Assembly (NCBI GenBank): GCA_022394755.1
Contig: JAGFCA010000056.1
Location: 62,001-126,000 of the forward strand
Length of the DNA: 64,000 nucleotides
Origin: Candidatus Poribacteria bacterium
GTDB taxonomy: Bacteria; Poribacteria; WGA-4E; WGA-3G
Direction: 5' to 3'
In this document: positions 27,518-37,182 of the stretch, piece by piece
How positions within the stretch are numbered: the stretch's first letter is position 1
Layout of the letters: each line of letters opens with the position of its first letter
Notes under the pieces: generated by a model
The model's input: the letters and a program-made list of their open reading frames with translations, nothing else
Told to the model about the DNA's origin: nothing
Database searches by the model: none
Program-made: the position numbers and the translations under genes

Positions 27518-28477
27518 ATGGAAAATACAAATAACATTGAAAATCGAAATATCGTAATTATAGGTGGTGGCACTGCCGGTTTTGCTGCAGGTGTCTATAC
27601 CTCGCGTGCCATGCTTGAACCAATCTTAATTACTGGTGAAGCTCTTGGTGGACAACTATCATTGACTCTTGATCTTGAGAATTATCCTGGTTTCTTCGGA
27701 AACGAAGCCTCAGTATTTATTCAGGGCATGCAAGAACAAGCAGAACGGTTTGGAACTGAAGTTAAATTCGATACAGTTACCAATGTTGATTTTGCCCAAC
27801 ACCCATTTGTAGTAACAACATACGAAAAAGAGTATCATGCAAAGTCTGTAATTATCTGTACAGGGGCGTCTCCACGGACACTTAACATTCCAGGGGAAGA
27901 AGGATATGGAGGACGCGGTGTTTCTTATTGTGCAACATGCGACGGATTCTTCTTTCAAGACCAAAGGCTTATTGTTGTTGGTGGTGGTGATGCAGCATTA
28001 GAGGAAGGTATATTCCTTACAAAATATGCCTCTGAGGTATACATTGTTCACCGTAGAGATCAACTTCGTGCCAGTCAGATTATGCAAGAACGTGCATTTA
28101 AAAACGATAAAATTAAATTTATTTGGGATACTGTTGTTGAGGAAATCTGTGGAGATGACAATAAAGTTACCGGTGCACAACTTAAAAATGTCAAGACAGG
28201 TGAAACTAACCTATTCCCAATTGATGGTGTATTTATTTTTATTGGACATATTCCGAATACTGAATTGTTTACCGATGTCATAGATATGGACGAACAAGGA
28301 TATATTATTGTGGACGAAATGCAGCGGACGAACATAGAGGGAGTTTATGCAGCAGGAGACGTACATGATCACGTGTTTCGTCAAGCAATTACTGCTGCAG
28401 GGGCAGGGGCAGCAGCAGCTATTGCATCTGAAAAATTCGTCGCTGAATTAGAAAACAGGGCATATCCGGTGAGCTAA
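27518..28477 (+). CDS. trxB: Thioredoxin reductase
   Basis: A 319-residue low-molecular-weight thioredoxin reductase, a cytoplasmic FAD enzyme that passes electrons from NADPH to thioredoxin. It has FAD-binding VIIGGGTAGFAAGVYTSRA near the start, the redox pair in SYCATCDGFF (Cys138, Cys141), the NADPH-binding VVGGGDAALEEG and the C-terminal FAD motif GVYAAGDVHD. Length and motif order match the family. Position is alone after the methyltransferases. A truncated nuclease remnant abuts its stop codon. The thioredoxin itself is not in the window. Confidence 0.95.
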   Translation: MENTNNIENRNIVIIGGGTAGFAAGVYTSRAMLEPILITGEALGGQLSLTLDLENYPGFFGNEASVFIQGMQEQAERFGTEVKFDTVTNVDFAQHPFVVTTYEKEYHAKSVIICTGASPRTLNIPGEEGYGGRGVSYCATCDGFFFQDQRLIVVGGGDAALEEGIFLTKYASEVYIVHRRDQLRASQIMQERAFKNDKIKFIWDTVVEEICGDDNKVTGAQLKNVKTGETNLFPIDGVFIFIGHIPNTELFTDVIDMDEQGYIIVDEMQRTNIEGVYAAGDVHDHVFRQAITAAGAGAAAAIASEKFVAELENRAYPVS

Positions 28478-28487
28478 TGGTCGCTGA

Positions 28488-29021
28488 ATAAAATACGATT
28501 GAAGTGAAATTGAACTTGATGGTACATCAGTCTTTGAATCAAATAACATTGGACTTACACCTTTTGCACCATTAATGCAACCACCCACTGGCATCGACAG
28601 CCTGCGGTGGGCGGTACAATGTAATGATCAAACGAAAACTCTTTCTCTACCTGTAGATATTAGGAACAATCTCTTAGTATCTCAATGGATACTGAGTGGT
28701 TTAATTCATTCTAATCAAACAATCGGTAATTTTTTATCGGAGGAAGTAATGCAAGAATCTTCAGTTTACCAACATCTACTTCAAACCACTGGCGAGGAAC
28801 GTTTCCATCAAGGGCTTCAACAGGGAACTGAGTTGGGAGCAAGGATTAATGCACTTGAATCTTTATTGGAAGTATTGGTATATCGTTTTGAATCAGATGC
28901 AGTAAAATCATTACGGCCTACACTTGAAAACATAAGTGATGTAGCTCGTCTTAAACAATTACATAATGTAGCACTGCGTGTAAAGAACCTATCTACCTTC
29001 ATCCAAGATATGAAAGCATAA
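28488..29021 (+). pseudogene. 3' remnant of an Rpn-family (PD-(D/E)XK) transposase/nuclease
   Basis: The open part from 28575 encodes 148 residues. In the same frame, homology continues upstream through EIELDGTSVFESNNIGLTPF to an in-frame TGA at 28500, where a Trp is probably expected. Alignment with the fuller relative at 61370-62250 shows matching landmarks: LTPFAPLMQPPTGI against LLPFTLLMTPPGGI, and EEVMQESSVYQHLLQ against EEMMQESPFYEIVIQ. The N-terminal nuclease half is missing, so it cannot be active. It begins about 10 bp after the trxB stop, which looks like a scar of a lost insertion. The ATG at 28575 is not a true start. Confidence 0.75.
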
Positions 29022-29088
29022 AAATGAATGCATTTTGTTGAGTATATTCTTATGTTAATTAACTATTTCCTAATAGGATACCTTCTGA

Positions 29089-30726
29089 GTGACAACTAAT
29101 AAAAAACAACGCCTTTCCATTGGTTTAGATTCAAGTACACAGAGTTTATCAGCAATTATCATTGATATTGATACAGCAGAAAAGTGTTTTGAACATTCCA
29201 TCGACTATAGAGCAGAAGAGCGTACAAACGGTTTTGGAGTTGGTGAAGACTATATCCTACCCCCTAAGTCAGTGGGTGAAGCAGAACAACCTCCTTTAAT
29301 GTATCTCGCATCACTTGATGCTATGTTTTCTGATATACGCTCTGCAGGGATCGCAATAGAAAATATTGTTGCTGTTAATACATCTGGCCAACAACATGGT
29401 CATGTATATCTTAATCAGAATACTGACATAATTTTCTCCAATCTTTCAAGAGCGGAAAGTACTACATTAGAATTACAAACCCTTTTAGCCGGTGTATTCT
29501 CTTATAATACTGCCCCTATATGGATGACATCTAATACTGTTTCTCAGACAAACCATGTACGTGAAGCAGTCGGTGGAAAAACCAAAACAATTGATTTATC
29601 CGGGTCAGATGTACCCCTAAGATTCACTGGGGGTGTAATACGCCGTGTGGCAGAACAGAACCCAGATAATTATGCAGCTACCAAACTCATTCAACTCATT
29701 AGCAGTTTTATTCCGGCAGTATTAACGGGAAATTCAAGTGTTCCAATTGACACAGGGAACGCCTGTGGTATGTCCCTTATGAACTATCGAGACAGGGTAT
29801 GGGACAACGAACTGTTGGCTGCAACCGCAGATGGAATACCTGGTGAAGTAGAAGGATTACAAGCAAAATTACCTGAGTTAACCCCGCCGGATTCGGTCGT
29901 TGGGAATATATCATTATATTTTTCTGAAAAATACGGTTTTGATAGAGAATGTAAAATCATTGCAGGATCAGGAGATAATCCCCAAGCCAAAGTTCCTGTA
30001 GCAGGAGATCTACTTAGTCTTGGAACAAGCTTTGTGAATATGGTATCAACGGATGGCAATACTCTTGACCCTGAGGGGTATGCAAATGCTATGTATGACG
30101 GGATTGGACGACCATTTATGTTTGGATGTCGGACAAATGGGGCAATGGTATGGGATGCAGTCAGGGCTAATTACGGTTACGAAAAAGAACAGTATACTCC
30201 AGCTGAAGAGGCACTTAGTAGCGTATCACCCGGAGAATTTATGACGTTTTGGCAACCGAAAACTGAATCTTTCCCTGTATCAGGGGCATTCGACCTAATA
30301 CGTGCAGATAATTCCAAAACACCGAATTTAGCACAAGATTACACTGGAGTGATAGAAACAAGTCTCGCTGCAGTTTATGTCTATTCACAGGTGTTTACCC
30401 AAAAGACAGATAATCCTCTATATATTACTGGTGGAGCCACAGACAGTCCTCAAATTATGAGACGTGTTGCAGGAATCTGGAATCGACCTGTTGTCGCAGT
30501 TGAGAAAGGAGGAGCTGCCCTCGGTGCTGCTGTTGCTGGAGCACATGCATATTGTAAATCTGTTGATGAAAATTTTGACATTGAAACGTTTAGTAGCTCG
30601 GTTCAAAAACGAGGAGAAATAATTCCACCTAATTCTATAGATACAGAAGCATATCATGGAAATGGTAATTATCTACATAAATTCCGAGAAATTTATGAAA
30701 AAATTATCCAAGATAATCCTGTATAA
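29089..30726 (+). CDS. FGGY-family carbohydrate kinase, xylulokinase-like
   Basis: A 545-residue sugar kinase of the hexokinase-actin fold. The N-terminal SIGLDSSTQSLSAIIID is the phosphate-binding loop, VNTSGQQHGHVYLN the substrate-side motif of xylulokinases, IIAGSGDNPQAKVPVAGDLL and LSLGTSF the second nucleotide site, and LYITGGATDSPQIMRRVAG the adenosine motif. This points to D-xylulose or a close ketose as substrate, phosphorylated for the pentose phosphate route. It starts at GTG 29089 with no strong ribosome site. No isomerase gene is adjacent, so the exact sugar is unsure. Confidence 0.85.
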   Translation: MTTNKKQRLSIGLDSSTQSLSAIIIDIDTAEKCFEHSIDYRAEERTNGFGVGEDYILPPKSVGEAEQPPLMYLASLDAMFSDIRSAGIAIENIVAVNTSGQQHGHVYLNQNTDIIFSNLSRAESTTLELQTLLAGVFSYNTAPIWMTSNTVSQTNHVREAVGGKTKTIDLSGSDVPLRFTGGVIRRVAEQNPDNYAATKLIQLISSFIPAVLTGNSSVPIDTGNACGMSLMNYRDRVWDNELLAATADGIPGEVEGLQAKLPELTPPDSVVGNISLYFSEKYGFDRECKIIAGSGDNPQAKVPVAGDLLSLGTSFVNMVSTDGNTLDPEGYANAMYDGIGRPFMFGCRTNGAMVWDAVRANYGYEKEQYTPAEEALSSVSPGEFMTFWQPKTESFPVSGAFDLIRADNSKTPNLAQDYTGVIETSLAAVYVYSQVFTQKTDNPLYITGGATDSPQIMRRVAGIWNRPVVAVEKGGAALGAAVAGAHAYCKSVDENFDIETFSSSVQKRGEIIPPNSIDTEAYHGNGNYLHKFREIYEKIIQDNPV

Positions 30727-30797
30727 AGTATTTAATTCTCAGATATTATCACTACTTGTTTTTTATCCTATAATTCATTATATCACAGGTTACCAAT

Positions 30798-31265
30798 ATG
30801 AACGACCTTACTCACTTTGACGAAGAAGGCAATACACGCATGGTTGATGTTGGGAAAAAAGAAGAGACTTTACGGATTGCCGTTGCCAAAGGACATGTAA
30901 CCGCTAAAGCGGAAACCCTACAGAAGATTAGCAATCAAGAGATGAAAAAAGGAAATGTGTTAGAGGTTGCAAAACTGTCGGGTTACATGGCAGCAAAAAG
31001 AACAAGTGAACTTATTCCTTTGTGTCATCCGCTTACACTTACCTCTATACGCGTTGATCTTTCGATTGTAAATGGGAAAATCGAAATAGAGGCTGAAGTT
31101 CAAACTGTAGGACGCACTGGAGTAGAGATGGAAGCGCTTACTGCTGTGTCTGTTGCAGGATTAACTGTTTATGATATGTGTAAAGCAATTGATAAAGAAA
31201 TGTGTATTTCCGATATAAGATTAATAAAAAAAACTGGTGGTAAAAGTGGAGATTTCAGTAGATAA
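30798..31265 (+). CDS. moaC: Cyclic pyranopterin monophosphate synthase MoaC
   Basis: A 155-residue molybdenum cofactor enzyme, acting with MoaA to turn GTP into cyclic pyranopterin monophosphate. Family signatures are all present: FDEEGNTRMVDVGKKEET, KGNVLEVAKLSGYMAAKRT, LIPLCHPLTLTSIRVDL, and TGVEMEALTAVSVAGLTVYDMCKA with the catalytic Lys. Length is normal. No other moa, moe or mob gene is in the window, so the pathway is scattered in this genome. Confidence 0.96.
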   Translation: MNDLTHFDEEGNTRMVDVGKKEETLRIAVAKGHVTAKAETLQKISNQEMKKGNVLEVAKLSGYMAAKRTSELIPLCHPLTLTSIRVDLSIVNGKIEIEAEVQTVGRTGVEMEALTAVSVAGLTVYDMCKAIDKEMCISDIRLIKKTGGKSGDFSR

Positions 31266-31308
31266 ATAAATAAAATATATAAGTCTAATACAATCAGTCA
31301 TTGGAGCG

Positions 31309-34224
31309 ATGAAATATATGTACCGCATTATAATTGCAATCCTAACTATAATTCTATGTGTTACCACAATATCTTATGCATCTGATCACGTTCTAATAAT
31401 TGGTGGTGTTGGTGGTGAAAAATCTTACTACGATCAATTTTGGAGCGGCACTTCCCGATTTTACCAATTACTTACACAGGAGTATGGGTTTTCACCTGAT
31501 CAGATACACTTCCATTTTGAAGATGAAGGTTCAATTCCAGGTATTGTTACTGGAGATTCAAAACGTGAACCTGTTTTACAAACTTTCGCCCTACTTGCGG
31601 AAAGAATTCAACCCACGGACAGGTTTATCCTCTTTATGGTTGGTCATGCATCCCGTAATCAATCAGGAATAAAATTTAATTTACCAGGTCGTGATATCAG
31701 TCAACAAGAATATACTGACAGCATAAATAAGATACAGGCTAAGGAACAACTCCTTGTTTTTGGTTTTCCATATAGTGCAAGAATTGTTCAAGGGGTCAGT
31801 GCTGAAGGTAGGATCATAATTACATCAAGTTCTCAAAGAGAAGGATATGCATCACAAGCCGGTTTTGGAGACCTGTTTGTTGACTCGTTCTCTGAATCCA
31901 CAGCAGATACAAATGCTGACGGAACCATATCAATCCTCGAATCCTATAACTGGTTACAAATTAGAATTGAAGAATGGTATACGCAAGATGGGGCTATCCA
32001 AGCTGAACATCCACATCTTGAGGATAACGGAGATGGAAGGGCTTCCCGGGATGATGTAACCTCAAATGGTGATGGTAAGCTGGCAGAAAACACTTATTTA
32101 GGTCAGCGCATAACACCTCTTCCCCCACCAGAACACAATTTATCTGAAACTACTGATGAAGATAATGATAATCCTGAAGAAACAAATTCAGAAGATAATG
32201 TAGCTGACAATACTCAGGATACTCAAGAAGAGGAAAAGAGTCGAATTACTACAAAATCATCACTCCCCTTTAACTTTGTCAGTGATAATGACGAAGAAAT
32301 CATACAGGAAGCTATTCAAAATGTTCCATCCAAACCTGAAAATTCCAAGAACGAAGCCGTTGTATTATGGGAAACAGAAGTGTATGATATTGATGAAGAT
32401 GGTAAACATGTATATTCCACAAGACGGGTAATAAAAATATATAACGATGAGGGATATCATCTGGGTGAAGTTAGAATTCCATATACTGTTGGAACGGATG
32501 ATGTAACTATTCATCATGCACGGACACTACATCCTGATGGAACAATTATAGAATTTGATAAAGATAAAATTGTCAGCGGGATTACTCCATCTGAAGCTAC
32601 ATCCGCTGGTCTTACTGTCAATACGCGGTTAATGTTTCTAAGATTACCAAAACTGACTGATGGATGTGTTATAGATTATGCCTACTCTACAAAGAATCCT
32701 CAAAGTGCAATGAAAGGAGCATTTTGGCGACAGGTTTTCTTTCAGGTTGATATACCTGTCCAATTTTATCGTCTAACGACACATATCCCAAAGAAATTAA
32801 ATCTCAAATATCAAGTGAATGGACCAACAATTGAACCAACTATTACGGAGAATAACTATACACGCACCCATATTTTCGAAACAAAAGATATCAGTCCATT
32901 GCGTGAAGAACCGATGATGCCTGCTATATCGGATTTCGCATATAATATAAGCTTTTCTACAATTGAATCTTGGGAGAAATTACTTCAATGGTATGCTACA
33001 TTAATAAGAGAACAAGATAGAATTACAGAAGATATAACGAATAAGACAAATGAATTACTCTTCGGCGCACTAACCCGAAAAGAAAAAATTAAAAGACTCT
33101 ATAATTTTGTCGCAACTACAATTATGTATGCGGGGGATGAGAGAGGAATATGGGGAATCAAACCATATCCCGCAGCAAAAGTATTGGAAGAGGAATGGGG
33201 AGATTGTAAAGGTAAATCAACTTTGCTTTCTACAATGCTACGCGTAGCCGGGATAGACTCTTATCCTGTGCTTATATCTTCTGGAAAAGCAAGTAGAATT
33301 ATTCCAGATGTTCCATCACTCGCATATTTTAATCATATGATTCTTGCTGTGGATGGAGGAAAGAACAAAGATATTATTTGGTTAGATCCTACTGCACAGA
33401 CTACTGCTTACGGTGACTTTCCAGTCAGTGATCAAAACCGATGGACACTAATTATTAATACCGATGCTCCAACAACTGAAGGAATTAGTATTGATAAAAA
33501 TCTTGAAGACCTGCAAAAAGTTGATGGACAAACTCTCAAGAACCATCTATACACTTTTCAAAAAAGTCCCGCACTCCCTGCGGATTCAAATATAAGGTTA
33601 ACAAATGCCAATATTACAGTAAGAGAAGATTTGAGTGTAGAAGTGGTACAAGAAGCAACTTTTACAGGAGATTTTAATGCCAAATTTAGAGCACACCTAT
33701 TGAGGAGATCTCATCGTGGACAACGAATTAGTTTCCTACGTGATGCTTTTGAAATTGATGAACGGGCAAGAATCGAAAACTTTGAAACATCGGATTTAAA
33801 AGAATTAGAACCGGAGTTAAAGATAAAACTTACTTGGACATGTAATGACTATATATATAAAATGGGGGATCAATATATCTTAGAACTCCCTGTTGTGGAT
33901 CATCCTTACGCACAGTTGTTACGGGACGAAAAACGGGACCATCCAGCCGCTCTCGGCAAAGCAGTCACTTTTGAAGATCATGTCACTGTTGAAGTGGATA
34001 AACCATTTAAAATAAAAATGGTACCAGAAACGAAAAAACTACATACAGATGTTGCCGAAATCCAATTAAATTACAAGGAATCTCGAAGCAAGGCTGAAAT
34101 GGAAAGAATCGTTCGTTTCAACAGTCCAACTGTAGATATGGATCAATTCCACAATCTTAGGAATGTGGTAAAAGTCACTTCAAATCAAAGCACAAAAACA
34201 TTCATACTAATTCAAGACCCATAG
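31309..34224 (+). CDS. Exported caspase-like/DUF3857/transglutaminase-like protein
   Basis: A 971-residue exported protein. After a signal peptide (about 1-25) comes a clan CD (caspase/C13-like) fold: HVLIIGGVGGEKSYYDQFW, FILFMVGHAS with the catalytic-type His, and IIITSSSQREGYASQAG. The usual catalytic-Cys strand reads LLVFGFPYSAR with no Cys, so this domain is probably an inactive binder. An acidic low-complexity linker (about 280-310) leads to DUF3857 (about 350-530) and a transglutaminase core with GDCKGKS (Cys633), FNHMILAV (His676) and WLDPTAQ (Asp693), so that triad is intact. Such DUF3857-transglutaminase proteins act in the envelope; the pseudo-caspase head is unusual. AT-rich spacing isolates it from moaC. 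Confidence 0.8.
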   Translation: MKYMYRIIIAILTIILCVTTISYASDHVLIIGGVGGEKSYYDQFWSGTSRFYQLLTQEYGFSPDQIHFHFEDEGSIPGIVTGDSKREPVLQTFALLAERIQPTDRFILFMVGHASRNQSGIKFNLPGRDISQQEYTDSINKIQAKEQLLVFGFPYSARIVQGVSAEGRIIITSSSQREGYASQAGFGDLFVDSFSESTADTNADGTISILESYNWLQIRIEEWYTQDGAIQAEHPHLEDNGDGRASRDDVTSNGDGKLAENTYLGQRITPLPPPEHNLSETTDEDNDNPEETNSEDNVADNTQDTQEEEKSRITTKSSLPFNFVSDNDEEIIQEAIQNVPSKPENSKNEAVVLWETEVYDIDEDGKHVYSTRRVIKIYNDEGYHLGEVRIPYTVGTDDVTIHHARTLHPDGTIIEFDKDKIVSGITPSEATSAGLTVNTRLMFLRLPKLTDGCVIDYAYSTKNPQSAMKGAFWRQVFFQVDIPVQFYRLTTHIPKKLNLKYQVNGPTIEPTITENNYTRTHIFETKDISPLREEPMMPAISDFAYNISFSTIESWEKLLQWYATLIREQDRITEDITNKTNELLFGALTRKEKIKRLYNFVATTIMYAGDERGIWGIKPYPAAKVLEEEWGDCKGKSTLLSTMLRVAGIDSYPVLISSGKASRIIPDVPSLAYFNHMILAVDGGKNKDIIWLDPTAQTTAYGDFPVSDQNRWTLIINTDAPTTEGISIDKNLEDLQKVDGQTLKNHLYTFQKSPALPADSNIRLTNANITVREDLSVEVVQEATFTGDFNAKFRAHLLRRSHRGQRISFLRDAFEIDERARIENFETSDLKELEPELKIKLTWTCNDYIYKMGDQYILELPVVDHPYAQLLRDEKRDHPAALGKAVTFEDHVTVEVDKPFKIKMVPETKKLHTDVAEIQLNYKESRSKAEMERIVRFNSPTVDMDQFHNLRNVVKVTSNQSTKTFILIQDP

Positions 34225-34291
34225 AATACACTAACCCTATATATTTTGAAGATATCTTAATCTATATTTACATGCATAAAGGAGATAATAG

Positions 34292-35299
34292 ATGGCAGCT
34301 ACTGATGAAGTTAAAGCGATTGAAGAATTAATGGAAAGCCAAGAATTAATCATTGGACAACTAAGAAAGGTTATCATTGGTCAAGACGAAGTTATCAACC
34401 AGATGTTGATGGCACTCTTTGCTGGTGGACACTGTCTTGTTGAAGGTGTTCCTGGATTAGCAAAAACTTTAATGATTAAAACACTCGCTCAAATACTAAA
34501 TCTCTCTTTTAAACGAATTCAATTTACACCAGACTTAATGCCTGCCGATATTATTGGTACTGATGTCCTTGAAGAAGATCGAACTACCGGACATAGATCC
34601 ATACGCTTTATACAAGGACCTATTTTCGGGAATATCTTACTTGCTGATGAAATCAATAGAACTCCACCAAAAACACAAGCTGCTTTGTTGGAGGCTATGC
34701 AGGAACATCATGTAACCGCTGGTGGTACAGAGTATAATCTTCCAGAACCATTCTTTGTTTTGGCAACACAAAACCCAATTGAACAAGAAGGAACGTACCC
34801 TTTACCTGAAGCACAACTTGACAGGTTTATGTTCAAAATCGTAATTGATTATCCTGAAGAAGAGGAAGAGGTTAATATTGTTACCAGCACAACAGGGGCA
34901 GAGGAACCTGAACTCGAAACTGCTCTCTCAGGTGAAGCTATTGTCTCATTACATCAAATCGTCCGAAGAGTTCCTGCTGCTGACAATGTTGTTCAATATG
35001 CAGTTAAGCTGGCAAGGGCAACACGTCCTAAAGAAAAAGATGTTCCAGAATTCATTCAACAATGGGTTCGATGGGGTGCTGGACCCAGAGCAGGACAGTA
35101 TCTCATTTTGGGGGCTAAAGCCAGAGCAATTCTCAAAGGACGATACAATGCATCCTGTGAAGATGTAAGATCTGTTGCTCCTTCTGTATTAAGACATAGA
35201 GTTCTTACCAACTTCCATGCAGAAGCAGAAGGGATTGACACCGATGCTGTAATTGAACAACTACTTGAAACTGTTCAAGAGCCGTCTGCCAAAATGTAA
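34292..35299 (+). CDS. MoxR-family AAA+ ATPase
   Basis: A 335-residue MoxR ATPase, a chaperone-like AAA+ that helps assemble or activate enzyme complexes. It shows Walker [26 protein letters not shown], Walker [21 protein letters not shown] with the following [10 protein letters not shown], sensor 1 [20 protein letters not shown] and the arginine-finger region LDRFM. MoxR genes usually precede a DUF58 and a von Willebrand factor gene; here a glycosyltransferase follows instead, so its partners are elsewhere. AAAGGAG lies about 8 bp before the ATG. Confidence 0.93.
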   Translation: MAATDEVKAIEELMESQELIIGQLRKVIIGQDEVINQMLMALFAGGHCLVEGVPGLAKTLMIKTLAQILNLSFKRIQFTPDLMPADIIGTDVLEEDRTTGHRSIRFIQGPIFGNILLADEINRTPPKTQAALLEAMQEHHVTAGGTEYNLPEPFFVLATQNPIEQEGTYPLPEAQLDRFMFKIVIDYPEEEEEVNIVTSTTGAEEPELETALSGEAIVSLHQIVRRVPAADNVVQYAVKLARATRPKEKDVPEFIQQWVRWGAGPRAGQYLILGAKARAILKGRYNASCEDVRSVAPSVLRHRVLTNFHAEAEGIDTDAVIEQLLETVQEPSAKM

Positions 35300-35446
35300 G
35301 ACAATTACTGCCTTTTGTAAATTGATGATATATATGAAATAGATCGTTCAATAATGACATTTTCATTGATCCGGTTGGTATTGTTTCAATGTACATAAAA
35401 ATAAAACTGATTTATTAACTTACGTTACACACATTCGCACAGTGTT

Positions 35447-36121
35447 ATGAATGTTTCTGTTATCATTCCTGTCCTTAATGAAGAAGAGTCAATAGGTAAA
35501 GTAATCCACGACATACCAAAGAATCTGGTTCAGGAAATTATTGTTGTTGACAACGGATGTACTGATAACACCGTGGAAATAGCACAGAATCACGGCGCGA
35601 AAGTTATTTCTGAACCACGAAAAGGATATGGGAGTGCCTGTCTCGCTGGGGTTGCTGCGGTTCAGAATGCGGATATCGTTGTTTTCATAGATGGTGATTA
35701 TAGTGATGACCCAACACAATTGCCATTACTTATACAACCTATTCAAGAAAACAGGGCAGATTTTGTCATAGGGACTCGTAAGCCATTAGAAAAAGGGGCG
35801 TTACTACCACAGGCACAATTTGGGAACAAACTCGCTACCATCTTAATTCGAACCTTCTATGGTGTTAAATATACAGACCTCGGTCCATTTCGAGCAATTC
35901 GTCAATCCCAACTCACTGCATTAGATATGCAGGACAGGACATACGGGTGGACAGTAGAAATGCAGGTTAAAGCTGCCAAGATGGGGATGCGAGTCCAAGA
36001 AATTCCTGTCAGTTATAGAAAACGCATTGGAAAATCTAAGATTAGTGGTACACTTATAGGTAGTATTCGAGCAGGTGTAAAAATTCTTACGACAATCTTT
36101 CGTTGGGGGATTCTACGTTGA
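35447..36121 (+). CDS. Family 2 glycosyltransferase
   Basis: A 224-residue GT2 (GT-A fold) enzyme: MNVSVIIPVLNEEESIGKV for nucleotide-sugar binding, IIVVDNGCTDNT, and VVFIDGDYSDDPTQLP as the metal-binding DxD region, followed by GPFRAIRQSQL and TYGWTVEMQVKAAKMG. The pattern resembles dolichyl-phosphate-mannose or undecaprenyl-linked transferases. There is no C-terminal membrane segment, so it probably works at the inner leaflet of the membrane. Genes on both sides are unrelated. Confidence 0.88.
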   Translation: MNVSVIIPVLNEEESIGKVIHDIPKNLVQEIIVVDNGCTDNTVEIAQNHGAKVISEPRKGYGSACLAGVAAVQNADIVVFIDGDYSDDPTQLPLLIQPIQENRADFVIGTRKPLEKGALLPQAQFGNKLATILIRTFYGVKYTDLGPFRAIRQSQLTALDMQDRTYGWTVEMQVKAAKMGMRVQEIPVSYRKRIGKSKISGTLIGSIRAGVKILTTIFRWGILR

Positions 36122-36179
36122 ACTTTCATCATAGAGAAATAATTACTTCACCTCATCAGATCAAGTTTTTGGAGAGAAT

Positions 36180-37139
36180 ATGTTAGATCTCATTCACCAA
36201 CATTTCTGGTGTATCAAACATATAGATATGTATAAGGATTTATCCGATGATGATTCAGAAGCACTTGATAAGATTATAAAATACAGTAAGTTGAAACATG
36301 AAGAACAATTATCCCGTGAAGGTGTATACATAATTAAAGAAGGTCGTATTAAGGTTTCGGAAAAAACGAAAGAGGACAATATTTCTAAGAAGATTATAAA
36401 GAATCGTATTAATTCAGATTCTCAAGAGAGTCCTCCTGACGAACCAACAACACTTGAAGTATTAGAACCCGGAGAGATAATCGGGATAAATATTGATGAC
36501 GATGAAGACATAAACCCGTTGATATCTATAGTGACCTTGACAGAAGTTTGTGTGGGCTTCGTCTCTATACGAGACTTTCTCTTTTTTCTCAAACGAAAAC
36601 CACATTTAGTGGTACCCTCAAAAACAGAATTATATAGAAAATTAGTAACTACATTCTCAAGATATCTGCCATTGTCTTCTGATAGAAGATCAACAAAAGA
36701 GGTACATAATATCTTAAAACGAAATTCTATGCCTGACAATAGACGTCATAGTACATTATCAGATTTAGCCTTTCGATCTGGATCCTCTCGTTTAGCTTTT
36801 CTAATACAAAATTTAGCAACACAACCAGAAATAAATGGAATCATTTGTATACAGCGTATTTCTACTAAGACAATTTCGAAATTAATTGGATGTTCCGTCG
36901 AAACTACTGAAAAATTATTGAATTCATTTAAACAGTATAAAATTCTTAATCTCAGATGGCGAAAAATTCAGATTTTGAATCTATGGAACCTAAAAAAGAT
37001 TGCTGATTCACGATTTATGACTTTAGCTACTATAACTCAAGAGTCAACAACTACACCTGAGGAATTGGATTTTCAAGCACTTATCAATCCTCAAGATAAC
37101 AACAGGATACAATCTAACTCGGTTGCCCCGATCAAATAG
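36180..37139 (+). CDS. Crp/Fnr-type transcription regulator, degenerate effector domain
   Basis: A 319-residue protein. The N-terminal half resembles the Crp/Fnr cyclic-nucleotide-binding barrel (MYKDLSDDDSEALDKIIKYS, YIIKEGRIKVSEK, LEPGEIIGI), but an inserted acidic stretch (SQESPPDEPTTLE, DDDEDIN) splits it and the phosphate-binding cassette is not recognisable. A helix-turn-helix follows (ISTKTISKLIGCSVETTEKLL). It probably binds DNA in response to a signal other than cAMP, or none. GGAG lies about 8 bp before the ATG. An adenylate cyclase gene lies 4 kb away; a link is speculation. Confidence 0.7.
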   Translation: MLDLIHQHFWCIKHIDMYKDLSDDDSEALDKIIKYSKLKHEEQLSREGVYIIKEGRIKVSEKTKEDNISKKIIKNRINSDSQESPPDEPTTLEVLEPGEIIGINIDDDEDINPLISIVTLTEVCVGFVSIRDFLFFLKRKPHLVVPSKTELYRKLVTTFSRYLPLSSDRRSTKEVHNILKRNSMPDNRRHSTLSDLAFRSGSSRLAFLIQNLATQPEINGIICIQRISTKTISKLIGCSVETTEKLLNSFKQYKILNLRWRKIQILNLWNLKKIADSRFMTLATITQESTTTPEELDFQALINPQDNNRIQSNSVAPIK

Positions 37140-37182
37140 TATCTTATGATTATTACAACACAATGAAAGTAATTTTGATTTT

